A stretch of 64,000 bases of DNA from contig NZ_ABLD01000005.1 of the NCBI RefSeq assembly GCF_000172415.1, positions 186,001 through 250,000 on the forward strand, written 5' to 3'. This document shows, in pieces, positions 36,608-46,824 of this stretch; the stretch's first letter is position 1; every line of letters starts with the position of its first letter. Source of the DNA: Paraburkholderia graminis C4D1M. Lineage in GTDB: Bacteria > Pseudomonadota > Gammaproteobacteria > Burkholderiales > Burkholderiaceae. The translations under genes and the position numbers were made by a program. The notes beneath the pieces were generated by a model. It was not told where the DNA came from. It saw only the letters and a list, made by a program, of their open reading frames with translations, and ran no database searches.

Positions 36608-37960
36608 ATGACCCGCTCAAATACTCCAGGCGCTGCAACCGGTGCCCGGAATAGCAACGAAGATTATAACGTAAGCGCCGACCCCTCCGACGCGTTGGGC
36701 CCCGATTCGCTCGACGACGACCTCCCCGCCGACGCGCTCGGCAAAGCCGCGCTCGCCAGCATGGTGCCGAGTGTGGCAAACCGTGTCGCGGACGAAACGC
36801 CGCGCAGTGTCGTGGTGCCCGACGAACTGGCAGGCGAGCGCCTCGACAAGGTGCTTGCGCGCCTTTTCCCCGAATTCTCGCGCAACCGTCTGCAAAGCTG
36901 GATCGAGGCGGAGCGCGTGCGGATCGACGGCAAGCCGGCAAAGATTCGCCAGCCGGTGCCGCTTGGCGCGACGATCGAACTCGTGCCGGACCTGCTGCCC
37001 GAACAGCTCGCGTTCACGCCCGAACCGGTGCCGCTCGAGATCGTCTACGAAGACGACACGCTCGTCGTCATCAACAAGCCCGCCGGCATGGTCGTGCATC
37101 CGGCGGCCGGCAACTGGAGCGGGACGGTGCTGAACGGTTTGCTGTACCGCTACGGCGACGCCGCGGCGGGCTTGCCGCGCGCGGGCATCGTGCATCGGCT
37201 GGATAAGGAAACATCGGGGCTGATGGTGGTCGCGCGCACGCTCGAGGCGCAGACCGACCTCGTGCGCCAGTTGCAGGCGCGCACGGTCAAGCGCCGCTAT
37301 CTCGCGCTCGTGTGGGGCAACATGCCCGAGGAAGGCACCATCGACGCACCCATCGGCCGCGATCCCCGCGAGCGCACGCGCATGGCCGTGGTGACGGGCG
37401 CATCGGGCAAACCGGCGCGCACGCATTTCCGGCGCGTCGATACGGCGATCTGGCAGCGTCAGCCGGTCACCGCGATTCACTGCGATCTCGAAACCGGCCG
37501 CACGCATCAGATCCGCGTGCACTGCGCGCATATCGGCCATCCGCTGCTTGGCGATCCGGTGTATGGGCGCGCGCGCGGCAAGCGCTCGGTGACGCCGCTG
37601 CCCGGCGAGTTCGCGCGCCAGGCGCTGCATGCATGGCGCCTCGGTCTGATTCATCCGAAGACCGGCCGCACGATGCAATGGCGCGCGGACGTGCCGGCAG
37701 ATATCGCGGCGCTGTCGGCGGCGCTCGGCCTCGGTCGCGACGATGCGGGCGAGTTCGACGAGACGTACTATGAGGAAGACGGTTACGAGGCCGCGGACTA
37801 CGACGAGCACGACGACGCCGACGATCACGGCGCGCACGGCGCGCACGGCGAATACGACGAGCACGGCGAATACGACGAGCAGGACGAGTCCGACGAGCAC
37901 GACCAAGCCGACGAACCCGACGACCACAACCCCCAGCAAGACAAGGACGATCGCGCATGA
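36608..37960 (+). CDS. rluD: 23S rRNA pseudouridine synthase RluD with acidic tail
   Basis: RluD makes pseudouridines 1911, 1915 and 1917 in helix 69 of 23S rRNA. The 450-residue product has an S4 domain ([25 protein letters not shown]), the linker PGGMVVHPA-like phrase ([23 protein letters not shown]) and the catalytic-aspartate motif [14 protein letters not shown]. Two additions are unusual: about 75 residues before the S4 domain, and an Asp/Glu/His-rich tail of about 60 residues with a tandem [12 protein letters not shown], coded by an 18-bp direct repeat near 37849-37884. A shorter start at ATG 36762 is possible. It overlaps pgeF by 4 bp. Confidence 0.93.
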   Translation: MTRSNTPGAATGARNSNEDYNVSADPSDALGPDSLDDDLPADALGKAALASMVPSVANRVADETPRSVVVPDELAGERLDKVLARLFPEFSRNRLQSWIEAERVRIDGKPAKIRQPVPLGATIELVPDLLPEQLAFTPEPVPLEIVYEDDTLVVINKPAGMVVHPAAGNWSGTVLNGLLYRYGDAAAGLPRAGIVHRLDKETSGLMVVARTLEAQTDLVRQLQARTVKRRYLALVWGNMPEEGTIDAPIGRDPRERTRMAVVTGASGKPARTHFRRVDTAIWQRQPVTAIHCDLETGRTHQIRVHCAHIGHPLLGDPVYGRARGKRSVTPLPGEFARQALHAWRLGLIHPKTGRTMQWRADVPADIAALSAALGLGRDDAGEFDETYYEEDGYEAADYDEHDDADDHGAHGAHGEYDEHGEYDEQDESDEHDQADEPDDHNPQQDKDDRA

Positions 37961-38817
37961 CGAGCCTGCCCGAACTAAGCTTTGCCGATGTCGTGCAACC
38001 CGCGTGGAATGTGGCGCCGCGCGTGCGCGCGCTCGTCACAACGCGTAACGGCGGCGTGAGCAAGCCGCCGTTCGGTCGCTGGCGCGACGGCGCGGACGAA
38101 CCCGGCGGCCTGAACCTGGGCATGAAGTCCGGCGACGATCCCGCCGCGGTCGCGGCCAATCGGGAGCGGCTCCTCACGCTGGCAGGCGTCGCCGATGCCG
38201 CGTGGCTCGATCAGGTTCACGCGGCGCGCATCGTGCGAGCCGAGGACGCGCTTCGCGAAGCGCAAGCGAACGGCAAGCCGACGCAAGCGGACGCGAGCGT
38301 CACGGATCGCGCGGGCATCGCGTGCGTGGTGATGATCGCGGACTGCATGCCGGTGCTTCTGTGCGACGAAGCAGGGCGCGCAGTGGGCGCGGCGCACGCG
38401 GGCTGGCGCGGACTCGCTGCGGGCATCGTCGAGCAGACGGCCGGCCGCGTCGCCGAACTCGCCGGCGTAGAAGCGCACGCGTTGCACGCGTATCTCGGAC
38501 CTTGCATTGGACCGCAATCGTTCGAAGTCGGGCCCGACGTGCGCGACGCGTTCCTCGACGGCGCGAATGCAAGCGAACGCGATGCAACCGCGAGCGCCTT
38601 CGTCGCGCATCCGCGAAACGACGGCAAATATCTTGCGGATCTTCCGGCGCTGGCTCGTCTGCGTTTGCAGCGGCTCGGCGTGACGCGCGTTGTGGGCGGC
38701 GACCTGTGCACGGTCAGCGAGCGCGAGCGCTTCTATTCATACCGCCGCGATCGTGAGACAGGCCGCATGGCCGCATTGATCTGGCTCGACGACCAGGCTC
38801 AGACACTCGGCGACTGA
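37957..38817 (+). CDS. pgeF: Multicopper-oxidase-like YfiH/PgeF family protein
   Basis: A 286-residue protein of the DUF152/laccase-domain family. Conserved residues occur in [46 protein letters not shown] and [13 protein letters not shown], with the His/Cys/His zinc site. Family members act as purine nucleoside phosphorylase/adenosine deaminase in mammals (FAMIN) and have been linked to peptidoglycan editing in E. coli (PgeF). Its role here is inferred by family. The start overlaps the rluD stop by 4 bp, so the two are coupled. Confidence 0.9.
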   Translation: MTSLPELSFADVVQPAWNVAPRVRALVTTRNGGVSKPPFGRWRDGADEPGGLNLGMKSGDDPAAVAANRERLLTLAGVADAAWLDQVHAARIVRAEDALREAQANGKPTQADASVTDRAGIACVVMIADCMPVLLCDEAGRAVGAAHAGWRGLAAGIVEQTAGRVAELAGVEAHALHAYLGPCIGPQSFEVGPDVRDAFLDGANASERDATASAFVAHPRNDGKYLADLPALARLRLQRLGVTRVVGGDLCTVSERERFYSYRRDRETGRMAALIWLDDQAQTLGD

Positions 38818-39191
38818 GGCGAGCGCGACTCGCATTTTGCTGCGCTGCCGGAAGCGTCGAACGGAATCGTTTCGTCCGTTAATACCCGCATTAACACCGA
38901 GCAATAAATGTGAATTAAGCGCGGCAATACAGCGTTTTTTCGCAATCCGCCATTCGATTGACATATGTCTGAAAATGCCGGCCAGTGATACAGGGAAAAC
39001 GATAATTAAAAAACTATCGCACTGCGGCAAAATCGGGAACAAGCATTGACATGCCTTGCGATGGGGAGCAAGAATGTTCCTCACAGCTCCTCGTACATGG
39101 GACAGGGCGTGACGAGGGCGCGAGCGATCGCCCACATGCGCAAGAACCTGCCTCTCAACCGTCCGCAAGGACTTACCGGTCAAAAGCAGGT
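38818..39191. promoter_or_regulatory. Control region of the PHA cluster
   Basis: A 374-bp gap before phaC with no gene. TTGACA at 39046-39051 and AAGAAT at 39070-39075, 18 bp apart, form a good sigma-70 promoter about 110 bases before the phaC start. The region from 38875 to 39020 is AT-richer than its surroundings. PhaR, coded at the other end of the cluster, usually binds near phaC or phasin genes, but its TTGCA-type box was not clearly seen here. Confidence 0.55.
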
Positions 39192-41159
39192 ATGGCAGCT
39201 CCTCATTCCCCAGCTTCCCCCAGCACCGACTCCTCGAAGGAGCAAACGCAGCAGGCCGGCACCAGTGGCGCGAGCGGCGCCGCAGCGACGGCGGGCCTTC
39301 AGCCATTTTTCGACGCGTGGTTAAACGCTTGGCGCTCGTTGGGCGCAGGCGCGGCGGGCGGCGGCAACGGCGCGCCGTTCGCGATGCCGCAATTTCCTCC
39401 AGTTCAGGGCGCGGCGCCGTGGAGCGTGCCCGGCATGCCGTCGATGCCATCGTTCCCTGGCATGCCTGACTTCAGCAAGCTCGCAGCGGGTGCGGCGGGT
39501 GGCGCTGGTGCGATACCCGGCATGCCGTCGTTCGCCGGTCTGAACATACCGGCCGCGGCGATTCCTCCTGAACGTCTGCAGAAACTGCAAGCCGACTACA
39601 CGCGTGAAGCGATGGTGCTGCTGCAGCAGGCAAGCGGCGGCGGCGCGGCGCCGAAGGCGCCCGAACTGAAGGACCGCCGCTTCAGTTCCGACGCATGGAG
39701 CGCCACGCCGGCCTTTGCATTCACCGCCGCATGGTATCTGCTGAACGCGCGCTATCTACAGGAAATGGTCGACGCGCTCGAGACCGAACCGAAAGTGCGC
39801 GAGCGCATCCGCTTCGCCGTTCAGCAATGGACGGCCGCCGCGTCGCCGAGCAATTTCCTAGCGTTGAATCCCGAGGCGCAAAAGACCTTGCTCGAGAGCC
39901 AGGGCGAGAGCTTGCGGCAAGGCGTGATGAATCTGCTTGCCGACATGCAGCGCGGCAAGATTTCGCAGACGGACGAATCGCGTTTCGTGGTCGGCGAAAA
40001 TCTCGCGACCACCGAAGGCTCGGTCGTGTTCGAAAACGACCTGATGCAGTTGATCCAGTACAAGCCGCGCACGGCGACCGTGCGCGAGCGGCCGCTTCTG
40101 ATCGTGCCGCCTTGCATCAACAAGTACTACATTCTCGATCTGCAGCCGGAGAACTCGCTCGTCGCCCATGCGCTCGATTCGGGCCACCAGGTGTTCCTGA
40201 TTTCGTGGCGCAATGCGGACGCCTCCATCGCGCATAAGACGTGGGACGACTACGTCAGCGAGGGCGTATTCACCGCGATGCAAACCGTGAGCAAGATCAG
40301 CGGCCGCGAGCAGATCAACACGCTCGGCTTCTGCATCGGCGGCACGATGCTCGCCACCGCGCTCGCGGTTGCGGCGGCGCGCGGCGAACATCCGGCCGCG
40401 TCGATGACGCTGCTCACTTCGATGCTCGACTTTTCCGACACCGGCGTGCTCGATATTTTCGTCGACGAAGCGCATGTGCAAATGCGCGAGCAGACCATCG
40501 GCGGCAAGAACGGTGCGCCGGCGGGACTCATGCGCGGCATCGAATTCGCCAACACGTTTTCGTTCCTGCGTCCGAACGACCTGGTGTGGAACTACGTCGT
40601 CGACAATTATCTGAAGGGACGCACGCCGGTGCCGTTCGACCTGCTGTACTGGAACAGCGACTCCACGAGCCTGCCCGGTCCCATGTACGTCTGGTATCTG
40701 CGCAATACGTATCTCAAGAATCGTCTGCGCGAACCGGGTGGAGTGACCACCTGCGGCGAGCCGGTCGATCTGTCGAAGATCGACGTGCCCACCTTCATTT
40801 ACGGTTCACGCGACGACCATATCGTGCCGTGGCCGTCGGCCTATGCGTCGGCGCCGCTCCTCACCGGACCGTTGAAGTTCGTGCTCGGCGCGTCGGGTCA
40901 TATCGCGGGTGTCATCAACCCGCCCGCGAAAAACAAGCGCAGCTACTGGACGCTCGAGGGCGAGCAGAAGAGCTTGCCCGAGAACCCGGACGACTGGCTC
41001 GGCGAGGCGAAGGAAGTGCCCGGAAGCTGGTGGCCCGAGTGGACCACGTGGCTCGATCAGTACGGCGGCAGGAAAGTGAAGCCGCGCGCCGCGGCGGGCT
41101 CGGAGGAATTCCCGGTCATCGAGCCGGCGCCGGGCCGCTACGTGCGCAAGCGCGAGTAA
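39192..41159 (+). CDS. phaC: Class I polyhydroxyalkanoate synthase PhaC
   Basis: PhaC polymerises (R)-3-hydroxyacyl-CoA into storage polyester on granule surfaces. The 655-residue product has the lipase-like box GFCIGG with nucleophile Cys381, Asp542 (in SRDDHIVPW) and His570 (in GASGHIAG). These spacings equal those of Cupriavidus C319/D480/H508. The N-terminus is about 60 residues longer than in Cupriavidus and is rich in Gly/Ala/Pro/Met (PGMPSMPSFPGMPDFSKL). The ATG at 39192 was chosen as the first ATG in frame with GCAGG upstream. The frame before it is promoter DNA. First gene of phaC-phaA-phaB-phaR. Confidence 0.97.
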   Translation: MAAPHSPASPSTDSSKEQTQQAGTSGASGAAATAGLQPFFDAWLNAWRSLGAGAAGGGNGAPFAMPQFPPVQGAAPWSVPGMPSMPSFPGMPDFSKLAAGAAGGAGAIPGMPSFAGLNIPAAAIPPERLQKLQADYTREAMVLLQQASGGGAAPKAPELKDRRFSSDAWSATPAFAFTAAWYLLNARYLQEMVDALETEPKVRERIRFAVQQWTAAASPSNFLALNPEAQKTLLESQGESLRQGVMNLLADMQRGKISQTDESRFVVGENLATTEGSVVFENDLMQLIQYKPRTATVRERPLLIVPPCINKYYILDLQPENSLVAHALDSGHQVFLISWRNADASIAHKTWDDYVSEGVFTAMQTVSKISGREQINTLGFCIGGTMLATALAVAAARGEHPAASMTLLTSMLDFSDTGVLDIFVDEAHVQMREQTIGGKNGAPAGLMRGIEFANTFSFLRPNDLVWNYVVDNYLKGRTPVPFDLLYWNSDSTSLPGPMYVWYLRNTYLKNRLREPGGVTTCGEPVDLSKIDVPTFIYGSRDDHIVPWPSAYASAPLLTGPLKFVLGASGHIAGVINPPAKNKRSYWTLEGEQKSLPENPDDWLGEAKEVPGSWWPEWTTWLDQYGGRKVKPRAAAGSEEFPVIEPAPGRYVRKRE

Positions 41160-41282
41160 GAACACGATCTCAGATGCCACCCAACGCAACGGGGCAAGAC
41201 GAGCTAGCAGGTTCACGAGCAACGAGATTTTTAACTTGACGGGCCCCGGCCTGATTGGCCGCGAAGCCCGGAGGATATGGAA

Positions 41283-42464
41283 ATGACTGATGTTGTGATC
41301 GTATCGGCCGCGCGTACGGCAGTGGGCAAATTCGGCGGGTCGCTGGCGAAGATCGCCGCGCCCGAACTCGGCGCGACCGTGATTCGCGCGGTGCTGGAAC
41401 GTGCGGGCCTGAAGCCCGAACAGGTGAGCGAAGTGATCCTGGGCCAGGTGCTGACGGCGGGCTCGGGACAGAATCCGGCGCGCCAGTCGTTGATCAAGGC
41501 GGGGCTGCCCGCCGCGGTGCCCGGCATGACGATCAACAAGGTCTGCGGTTCGGGCCTCAAAGCGGTGATGCTCGCGGCCAACGCGATCATCGCGGGCGAC
41601 GCGGACATCGTGATCGCCGGCGGTCAGGAAAACATGAGCGCCGCGCCGCACGTGCTGCCGGGCTCGCGCGACGGCTTCCGCATGGGCGACGCCAAGCTCG
41701 TGGACACGATGATCGTCGACGGTCTGTGGGACGTGTACAACCAGTATCACATGGGCGTGACGGCCGAAAACGTCGCGAAGGAATTCGACATCACGCGCGA
41801 ACAGCAGGACGCGTTCGCGGCGCTATCGCAGAACAAGGCGGAAGCCGCGCAGAAGTCGGGCCGTTTCGACGACGAAATCGTGCCGGTCGAGATTCCGCAG
41901 CGCAAGGGCGACCCGGTGCGTTTCGCCACCGACGAATTCGTGCGTCACGGCGTGACGGCCGAGTCGCTGGCAGGTCTGAAGCCGGCGTTCTCGAAGGAAG
42001 GCACGGTCACGGCGGCTAACGCGTCGGGTCTGAACGACGGCGCGGCGGCTGTGGTCGTCATGTCCGCGAAAAAGGCCGAAGCGCTTGGTCTCACGCCGCT
42101 TGCGCGCATCAAGGCGTACGCGAACGCGGGCGTCGATCCGAAGATCATGGGCATGGGTCCGGTGCCGGCGTCGAAGCGCTGTCTGGAGCGTGCGGGCTGG
42201 AGCGTGAACGATCTCGATCTGATGGAGATCAACGAAGCCTTCGCCGCGCAGGCGCTCGCCGTGCATAAGCAAATGGGCTGGGACACGTCGAAGATCAACG
42301 TGAACGGCGGCGCGATCGCGATCGGCCATCCGATCGGCGCGTCCGGCTGCCGGATTCTCGTCACGCTGCTGCACGAAATGCAGAAGCGCGATGCGAAGAA
42401 GGGCCTGGCTTCGCTGTGCATCGGCGGCGGCATGGGCGTCGCGCTGGCGCTCGAGCGCGTTTGA
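41283..42464 (+). CDS. phaA: Acetyl-CoA acetyltransferase (beta-ketothiolase) PhaA
   Basis: PhaA condenses two acetyl-CoA to acetoacetyl-CoA, the entry to polyhydroxybutyrate. The 393-residue product equals Cupriavidus PhaA in length and has the acyl-carrying Cys88 ([11 protein letters not shown]), the GHPIGASG histidine and the LCIGGGMG cysteine. ATG 41283 was preferred to ATG 41277 because GGAGG (41270-41274) is 8 bases away, a better distance. Second of the four PHA genes, 123 bp after phaC. Confidence 0.96.
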   Translation: MTDVVIVSAARTAVGKFGGSLAKIAAPELGATVIRAVLERAGLKPEQVSEVILGQVLTAGSGQNPARQSLIKAGLPAAVPGMTINKVCGSGLKAVMLAANAIIAGDADIVIAGGQENMSAAPHVLPGSRDGFRMGDAKLVDTMIVDGLWDVYNQYHMGVTAENVAKEFDITREQQDAFAALSQNKAEAAQKSGRFDDEIVPVEIPQRKGDPVRFATDEFVRHGVTAESLAGLKPAFSKEGTVTAANASGLNDGAAAVVVMSAKKAEALGLTPLARIKAYANAGVDPKIMGMGPVPASKRCLERAGWSVNDLDLMEINEAFAAQALAVHKQMGWDTSKINVNGGAIAIGHPIGASGCRILVTLLHEMQKRDAKKGLASLCIGGGMGVALALERV

Positions 42465-42662
42465 CGACGATCCGCACGCCGACCGCGCATCAGGCGCCGT
42501 GCACGGTGTTGACGCGCGCCGCTTTGCGAATCCGGCGCGCGCTCGTGTGACGCCCGAGAGCGGCCTCGCCGGCGGCAGTGTGGACAAAGCATCAGGCGAG
42601 GGTAGAGGTAGCCGGCTGGGGCAGCCGGCCGGCGCCTCAAGAACGACAACGGAGTCTAGGTT

Positions 42663-43403
42663 ATGACACAGCGAATTGCGTATGTAACGGGCGGAATGGG
42701 CGGCATCGGCACGAGCATTTGCCAGCGCCTGCACAAGGAAGGCTACAGGGTCGTCGCGGGCTGCGGCCCGAATTCGCCGCGCCGTGTGAAGTGGCTCGAA
42801 GAGCAGAAGGCGCTCGGCTTCGACTTCGTCGCATCCGAAGGCAACGTCGGCGACTGGGAATCGACCAAGGCCGCGTTCGACAAGGTTAAGGCCGAGGTCG
42901 GCGAGATCGACGTGCTGGTGAACAACGCGGGCATCACGCGCGACGTCGTGTTCCGCAAGATGACGCACGAAGACTGGACCGCGGTGATCGACACCAACCT
43001 GACCAGTCTCTTCAACGTCACCAAGCAGGTGATCGACGGGATGGTGGAGCGCGGCTTTGGGCGCATCATCAATATTTCGTCGGTGAACGGGCAGAAAGGG
43101 CAGTTCGGCCAGACCAACTACTCGACCGCGAAGGCCGGCATTCACGGCTTTACGATGTCGCTCGCGCAGGAAGTGGCCACCAAGGGCGTGACGGTCAACA
43201 CCGTGTCGCCTGGCTACATCGGCACGGACATGGTCAAGGCGATCCGCCCCGACGTGCTCGAAAAGATCGTTGCGACGATTCCGGTGCGCCGCCTCGGCCG
43301 GCCGGATGAGATCGGCTCGATCGTCGCGTGGCTCGCGTCCGAAGAATCGGGTTTTTCCACGGGTGCCGATTTCTCGCTGAACGGCGGTTTGCATATGGGC
43401 TGA
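42663..43403 (+). CDS. phaB: Acetoacetyl-CoA reductase PhaB
   Basis: PhaB reduces acetoacetyl-CoA with NADPH to (R)-3-hydroxybutyryl-CoA, the PhaC substrate. The 246-residue short-chain reductase has the nucleotide motif TGGMGGIG, NNAGITRD, the catalytic Ser/Tyr/Lys (NISSVNGQ and YSTAKAG) and PGYIGTDM. Length is identical to Cupriavidus PhaB. A 198-bp gap separates it from phaA, long for this cluster, and no terminator is seen in it. Confidence 0.96.
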   Translation: MTQRIAYVTGGMGGIGTSICQRLHKEGYRVVAGCGPNSPRRVKWLEEQKALGFDFVASEGNVGDWESTKAAFDKVKAEVGEIDVLVNNAGITRDVVFRKMTHEDWTAVIDTNLTSLFNVTKQVIDGMVERGFGRIINISSVNGQKGQFGQTNYSTAKAGIHGFTMSLAQEVATKGVTVNTVSPGYIGTDMVKAIRPDVLEKIVATIPVRRLGRPDEIGSIVAWLASEESGFSTGADFSLNGGLHMG

Positions 43404-43530
43404 GCAAGCGGCGCGCCGCTCACGAGGCAGCGCGCCCCGCTCGGATGGTTCCGGCGGCGTCCCGTTGCGCAACGGCCCGATTGCGCAGCCGGCACGCCGT
43501 CCGCGCTTTACTTGCGCTCAAAGGCGTTAC

Positions 43531-44142
43531 ATGACTACTACTACAAAGAAAGCAGCCGAACGACTGATCAAGAAATATCCGAATCGGCGGCTTTACGATA
43601 CCGAGACAAGCACGTACATCACGCTGACGGACGTCAAGCAACTCGTGCTGGACCAGGAGGATTTCAAGGTTATCGATGCGAAGAGCAACGAGGACCTGAC
43701 GCGCGCGATCCTGCTGCAAATCATTCTCGAAGAGGAGAGCGGCGGGCTGCCGATGTTCTCGTCGTCGATGCTGTCGCAGATCATCCGTTTCTACGGCCAT
43801 GCGATGCAGGGCATGATGGGCACGTATCTGGAGAAGAACATCCAGGCGTTCATCGACATTCAGGCAAAGCTCGCCGATCAGTCGAAGAACCTGTACGAAG
43901 GCAAGGCGATGAACCCGGAGGTCTGGTCGCAATTCATGAACATGCAGGCGCCGATGATGCAAGGCATGATGACCAGCTACATCGAGCAGTCGAAAAACAT
44001 GTTCGTGCAGATGCAGGAGCAGATGCAGAACCAGGCGAAGTCGATGTTCGCGACGTTCCCGTTCACGCCGGGCGGCGCGAACTCCGCGGCACCGTCTGCT
44101 ACCGCCACTCCGCAGGCGAATCCGGAGCCGGAGAAGAAGTGA
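43531..44142 (+). CDS. phaR: PHA synthesis repressor PhaR
   Basis: The 203-residue protein has the PHA-accumulation-regulator DNA-binding domain at its start (LIKKYPNRRLYDTETSTYITLTDVKQL) and the PHB-binding region after it (PMFSSSMLSQIIRFYGHAMQGMMG, then Met/Gln-rich helices). PhaR represses phasin and its own gene and is released when it binds nascent granules. ATG 43531 gives the usual MTTTTKKAAERLIKK start. Last gene of the PHA cluster, 127 bp after phaB. Confidence 0.95.
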   Translation: MTTTTKKAAERLIKKYPNRRLYDTETSTYITLTDVKQLVLDQEDFKVIDAKSNEDLTRAILLQIILEEESGGLPMFSSSMLSQIIRFYGHAMQGMMGTYLEKNIQAFIDIQAKLADQSKNLYEGKAMNPEVWSQFMNMQAPMMQGMMTSYIEQSKNMFVQMQEQMQNQAKSMFATFPFTPGGANSAAPSATATPQANPEPEKK

Positions 44143-44173
44143 CGTAAGGTTGTGTCGGCGCTCGCGCTCGTTG

Positions 44174-44198
44174 CGGACGGCGGACGGCGGACGGCGGG
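44174..44198. repeat. 7-bp tandem repeat downstream of phaR
   Basis: GGACGGC is repeated three times in a row with a fourth partial copy. It lies in the phaR-rimO gap. No function is suggested. Confidence 0.6.
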
Positions 44199-44277
44199 TA
44201 AGCGAGCGGCTCGGGCGCGGGTGCGGGTCCGAACGCGTGCCCCGACGGGTGCCCCAACGTGTGCCCAATGCGCGCGG

Positions 44278-44283
44278 TACAAT
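44278..44283 (+). promoter_or_regulatory. -10 box before rimO
   Basis: TACAAT, preceded by GCGCGG, lies 141 bases before the rimO ATG. A transcript from here would have a leader of about 130 bases. No -35 match at 17 bp. Confidence 0.4.
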
Positions 44284-44423
44284 AGCGGGTTGCGTGCGCG
44301 GGGCGCTGAATCTTCAGCAGTCGGGGACATGGGTTTCTGAGCCGCCTGTCCTTGCCACACCGCTTGCCGCACCATCCCCGATCCCCATTGTCGCCACGTC
44401 ACCGCTATCCGCCGGATTCACCT

Positions 44424-45815
44424 ATGTCGCAAACCACTTCTTCCGTCTCGCCGACGCCTTCCAGTCCGAAGGTAGGCTTCGTTAGCCTCGGCTGCCCAAA
44501 AGCTTTAGTCGATTCCGAGCAGATCATCACGCAGCTGCGCGCCGAAGGCTACGAGATTTCGGGCACCTATGACGGCGCGGACCTCGTGGTCGTCAATACC
44601 TGCGGTTTCATCGACGAAGCGGTGCAGGAGAGCCTCGACGCGATCGGCGAGGCGCTCAACGAAAACGGCAAGGTGATCGTGACCGGCTGCCTCGGCGCGA
44701 AGAAGAGCGCGAGCGGCTCGGGTCTCATCGAAGAAGTGCATCCGAAAGTGCTGGCCGTGACCGGCCCGCATGCGGTCGGCGAAGTGATGCAGCACGTTCA
44801 CATGCATCTGCCGAAGCCGCACGATCCGTTCGTCGATCTCGTGCCGCCCGCGGGCGTCAAGCTCACGCCGCGCCATTACGCCTACCTCAAAATTTCCGAA
44901 GGCTGCAATCATCGCTGCACCTTCTGCATCATTCCGTCGATGCGCGGCGACCTCGTGTCGCGTCCGGTCGCGGAAGTGATGCTGGAAGCCGAGAATCTGT
45001 TCAAGTCCGGCGTGAAGGAACTGCTCGTTATTTCGCAGGACACGAGCGCCTACGGCGTCGACGTCAAATATCGCACCGGGTTCTGGAACGGCAAGCCGAT
45101 CAAGACGCGCATGACCGATCTCGTCGGCGCGCTCGGCGAACTGGCCGCGCAATACGGCGCGTGGGTGCGCCTGCATTACGTGTATCCGTACCCGAGCGTC
45201 GACGAAGTCATTCCGATGATGGCAACGGGCCCGTACAAGGGCCACGTGCTGCCGTATCTCGACGTGCCGTTCCAGCACGCGCATCCCGAAGTGCTCAAGC
45301 GCATGAAGCGCCCGGCCAACGCCGAGAAGGTGATGGAGCGCGTGAAGGCGTGGCGCGAGATGTGTCCGGACCTCACGATCCGCAGCACGTTTATCGCGGG
45401 CTTTCCCGGCGAGACCGAGGAGCAGTTTCAGACGCTGCTCGACTTCATCCGCGAAGCCGAACTGGATCGCGTGGGCTGCTTCGCCTATTCGCCGGTCGAA
45501 GGCGCAACGGCGAACGAGCTCGACGGCGCGTTGCCGGACGAAGTCCGCGAAGAGCGGCGCGCGCGCTTCATGGAAGTGGCCGAACAAGTGTCGGCCAAAC
45601 GGATCGCGAAGAAGGTCGGCAAGACGCTGAAGGTGCTGGTCGACGAAATCAACGCCGACGGCGGCATTGGCCGCACGGCCGCGGATGCGCCGGAGATCGA
45701 CGGCGTCGTATACATCGCGCCGGCCGCGAAGGCGTCGAAGCGTTACAAGGTCGGCGACTTCGTGTCGGTGAAAATCACCGGCGCCGACGGTCACGACCTG
45801 TGGGGCGAGGTCTGA
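44424..45815 (+). CDS. rimO: Ribosomal protein S12 methylthiotransferase RimO
   Basis: RimO adds a methylthio group to Asp89 of S12 using two iron-sulfur clusters and SAM. The 463-residue product has the N-terminal MTTase domain ([18 protein letters not shown]), the radical-SAM CxxxCxxC at C161/C165/C168 ([10 protein letters not shown]) and a C-terminal TRAM domain. The start MSQTTSS at 44424 was chosen because the upstream frame (Pro/His/Arg-rich) looks non-coding. A sugar kinase starts 3 bp after its stop, so the two are co-transcribed though unrelated in function. Confidence 0.96.
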   Translation: MSQTTSSVSPTPSSPKVGFVSLGCPKALVDSEQIITQLRAEGYEISGTYDGADLVVVNTCGFIDEAVQESLDAIGEALNENGKVIVTGCLGAKKSASGSGLIEEVHPKVLAVTGPHAVGEVMQHVHMHLPKPHDPFVDLVPPAGVKLTPRHYAYLKISEGCNHRCTFCIIPSMRGDLVSRPVAEVMLEAENLFKSGVKELLVISQDTSAYGVDVKYRTGFWNGKPIKTRMTDLVGALGELAAQYGAWVRLHYVYPYPSVDEVIPMMATGPYKGHVLPYLDVPFQHAHPEVLKRMKRPANAEKVMERVKAWREMCPDLTIRSTFIAGFPGETEEQFQTLLDFIREAELDRVGCFAYSPVEGATANELDGALPDEVREERRARFMEVAEQVSAKRIAKKVGKTLKVLVDEINADGGIGRTAADAPEIDGVVYIAPAAKASKRYKVGDFVSVKITGADGHDLWGEV

Positions 45816-45818
45816 ACG

Positions 45819-46754
45819 ATGACGGTGAACACGCCCGCTAACCCGGAGATTCTCGCGCTCGGCGAGGCGATGATCGAGTTCAACCAGTCGGCGAAAGGCG
45901 AGCCGAAGTATCTGCAAGGCTTCGGCGGCGATACGTCGAACTTCTGCATCGCGGCAGCGCGGCAAGGTGCGCGGACCGGCTTCGTGTCCGCGGTCGGCGC
46001 CGATCATTTCGGTCGGCTGCTGATCGACCTGTGGGAACGCGAGAACGTGGACACGGCGCATGTGCGCGTCGATCCGCAGGCGTCGACCGGCGTGTATTTC
46101 GTGTCGCACGGTCCGGACGGCCACGCGTTCGACTATCTGCGCGCGGGCTCGGCGGCGAGCCGCTATGCGCCGCATGACCTGCCGCTCGACGCGATTGCCG
46201 CGGCCAAGGTCATCCATCTGTCGGGCATCAGTCTCGCGATCAGCCTGTCCGCATGCGACGCGGCGCTCGAGGCGATCGCGCATGCTCGCGCCAACGGCGT
46301 GCGCGTGAGCTTCGACACGAATCTGCGCCTCAAGCTGTGGCCGCTGAACCGCGCGCGCGCCGTGATGCTCGAAGCGATCCGGCAAACCGACATCTGCCTG
46401 CCGAGCTGGGACGACGTCACCGAGCTGACCGGTTTGACTGGCCGCGACGAGATCGTCGACTTTCTGCTGTCGCACGGTCCGCGCGTGGTGGCGCTGAAGC
46501 TCGGCAAGGACGGCTCGTATATCGCGACGCCGGATGAACGGCGCGTCGTGCCGGGCCACGCCGTCAATGCGGTCGATGCAACCGGCGCGGGCGATTGCTT
46601 CGGCGGCGCGTTTATCGCGCGCCTCGTCGAGGGCGATGATCCATTCGAAGCCGCGCGTTATGCGAACGTTGCGGCGGCGCTGTCCACGCAAGGCTATGGC
46701 GCGGTCGCGCCGATTCCTTCGCGCGAGGCGGTCGAAGAGATTCTGGCGGGCTGA
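45819..46754 (+). CDS. kdgK: PfkB-family sugar kinase, probably 2-keto-3-deoxygluconate kinase
   Basis: The 311-residue kinase has the PfkB features: ILALGEAMIEFNQ near the start, GGDTSNFCIAAARQGA, and the anion-hole/catalytic motif VNAVDATGAGDCFGGAF. The GEAMIEF start and FGGDTSN segment are typical of KDG kinases, which phosphorylate 2-keto-3-deoxygluconate in the Entner-Doudoroff side route. Fructokinase or another PfkB member cannot be ruled out. It lies 3 bp behind rimO and 70 bp before bktB. KDG breakdown would feed pyruvate and acetyl-CoA toward PHA, an attractive but unproven link. Confidence 0.78.
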   Translation: MTVNTPANPEILALGEAMIEFNQSAKGEPKYLQGFGGDTSNFCIAAARQGARTGFVSAVGADHFGRLLIDLWERENVDTAHVRVDPQASTGVYFVSHGPDGHAFDYLRAGSAASRYAPHDLPLDAIAAAKVIHLSGISLAISLSACDAALEAIAHARANGVRVSFDTNLRLKLWPLNRARAVMLEAIRQTDICLPSWDDVTELTGLTGRDEIVDFLLSHGPRVVALKLGKDGSYIATPDERRVVPGHAVNAVDATGAGDCFGGAFIARLVEGDDPFEAARYANVAAALSTQGYGAVAPIPSREAVEEILAG

Positions 46755-46824
46755 GCGTCGTAAAGTCGCGATGCCGGTCACGCCGCAGCAAAACTATCGG
46801 CAGAGACTGAAAGAGGAGCGAACG

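Noticed and set aside
44505..46781. Long minus-strand open frame opposite rimO and the sugar kinase
   Set aside because: It spans two real genes in antisense, is Arg/His-rich and has no motif or ribosome site.
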